This document shows positions 5,328-5,550 of a stretch of DNA of 5,550 nucleotides, one piece after another (position 1 is the stretch's first letter; the number at the start of each line of letters is the position of its first letter). Origin of the DNA: Clostridia bacterium (lineage in GTDB: Bacteria; Bacillota; Clostridia; Christensenellales; Aristaeellaceae); the NCBI GenBank assembly GCA_017458865.1, contig JAFSZW010000354.1, positions 1-5,550 on the forward strand, in the 5' to 3' direction. Both the position numbers and the translations under genes were made by a program. Below the pieces are notes generated by a model that was not told where the DNA came from, did not search any database, and saw nothing but the letters and a program-made list of their open reading frames with translations.

Positions 5328-5550
5328 TTATTTGGCTTCTGCTGCCTTAAAGGCATCCAGCTGAGCCTGGGCCTCGGCAAGAACTTCCTGGAGGCCAACT
5401 TCATTCATGCGCTCGAGCATCTCCGGAATGACAACGTCAGGATCGGAGGTGCCGGTGTACAGCTCGCGCTTGTACTCCTCAATGATGCTGGCGATGGCAA
5501 GGCACTGCGTCTCGACCGGCGCCACATCGAATGTGAAGCCCATCATGGAC
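5328..5550 (-). CDS. ABC sugar transporter solute-binding protein, C-terminal end (partial)
   Basis: The last 74 residues of a longer protein; the 5' part lies beyond the window edge, and the frame stays open through the edge (a Ser codon precedes the two Met codons at 5541-5546). The visible part, GFTFD..PV followed by a helix ending IIEEYKRELYTG, then DPDVVIPEMLERM, a GLQ turn and EAQAQLDAF, resembles the C-terminal domain (DUF3502) of LplA-like extracellular solute-binding proteins, which deliver oligosaccharides to ABC permeases at the outer face of the membrane. No start is assigned: the Met codons near the edge have no room for a visible ribosome binding site and match interior sequence. 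It ends with TAA at 5328-5330, just before the terminator. The sugar it binds cannot be told. The family call rests on pattern recall and a short fragment. Confidence 0.75.
   Translation of the reverse strand, partial: SMMGFTFDVAPVETQCLAIASIIEEYKRELYTGTSDPDVVIPEMLERMNEVGLQEVLAEAQAQLDAFKAAEAK

Noticed and set aside
5255..5404. N-terminal extension of the GNAT protein from starts at 5404 or 5278
   Set aside because: The longest version overlaps the sugar-binding protein gene and runs through the perfect terminator; the 5278 start lacks a ribosome site. The GNAT homology begins at about MVIREA, encoded from 5254.

Overview
The window reads as Bacillota-type (Firmicutes) chromosome: strong Shine-Dalgarno sites such as GAGGAGG, a carbohydrate ABC solute-binding protein whose C-terminus looks like DUF3502, a PIG-L/LmbE deacetylase and a NagZ-type GH3 enzyme. 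Base composition is moderately GC-rich in genes and more AT-rich in the 1.57-1.66 kb gap. No genus can be named from the sequence alone. All five genes lie on the minus strand, so transcription runs from the high to the low coordinates.

In transcription order: (1) 5550-5328 is the 3' end of an extracellular sugar-binding protein gene, closed by a textbook intrinsic terminator at 5314-5279. (2) 5254-4193 encodes a tandem (two-domain) GNAT acetyltransferase; its likely start lies just past the terminator, which may also carry an extended -10 box. (3) 4095-3403 encodes a PIG-L/LmbE-family deacetylase whose usual catalytic-base Asp is Gly. (4) 3312-1825 encodes a cytoplasmic GH3 beta-N-acetylhexosaminidase with the NagZ Asp-His dyad. 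(5) After a 436-base gap with inverted repeats, weak promoter candidates and a possible 10-codon leader ORF, 1388-9 encodes an exported TPR-repeat protein with a Thr-rich nonapeptide repeat linker.

Genes 2-4 are spaced by 97 and 90 bases. Each spacer has an imperfect hairpin just before the next ribosome binding site, and no clear terminator, so they probably form one transcript. Together with the upstream sugar-binding protein they suggest uptake, hydrolysis, de-N-acetylation and acetyl transfer on amino sugars. This functional link is inference from neighbourhood and family. The TPR gene seems to be a separate unit.

I see no clear novel defence or mobile system. The most useful leads are the deacetylase active-site substitution, the repeated bulged hairpins ahead of genes, the structured leader of the TPR gene, and the possible promoter inside a terminator tail.
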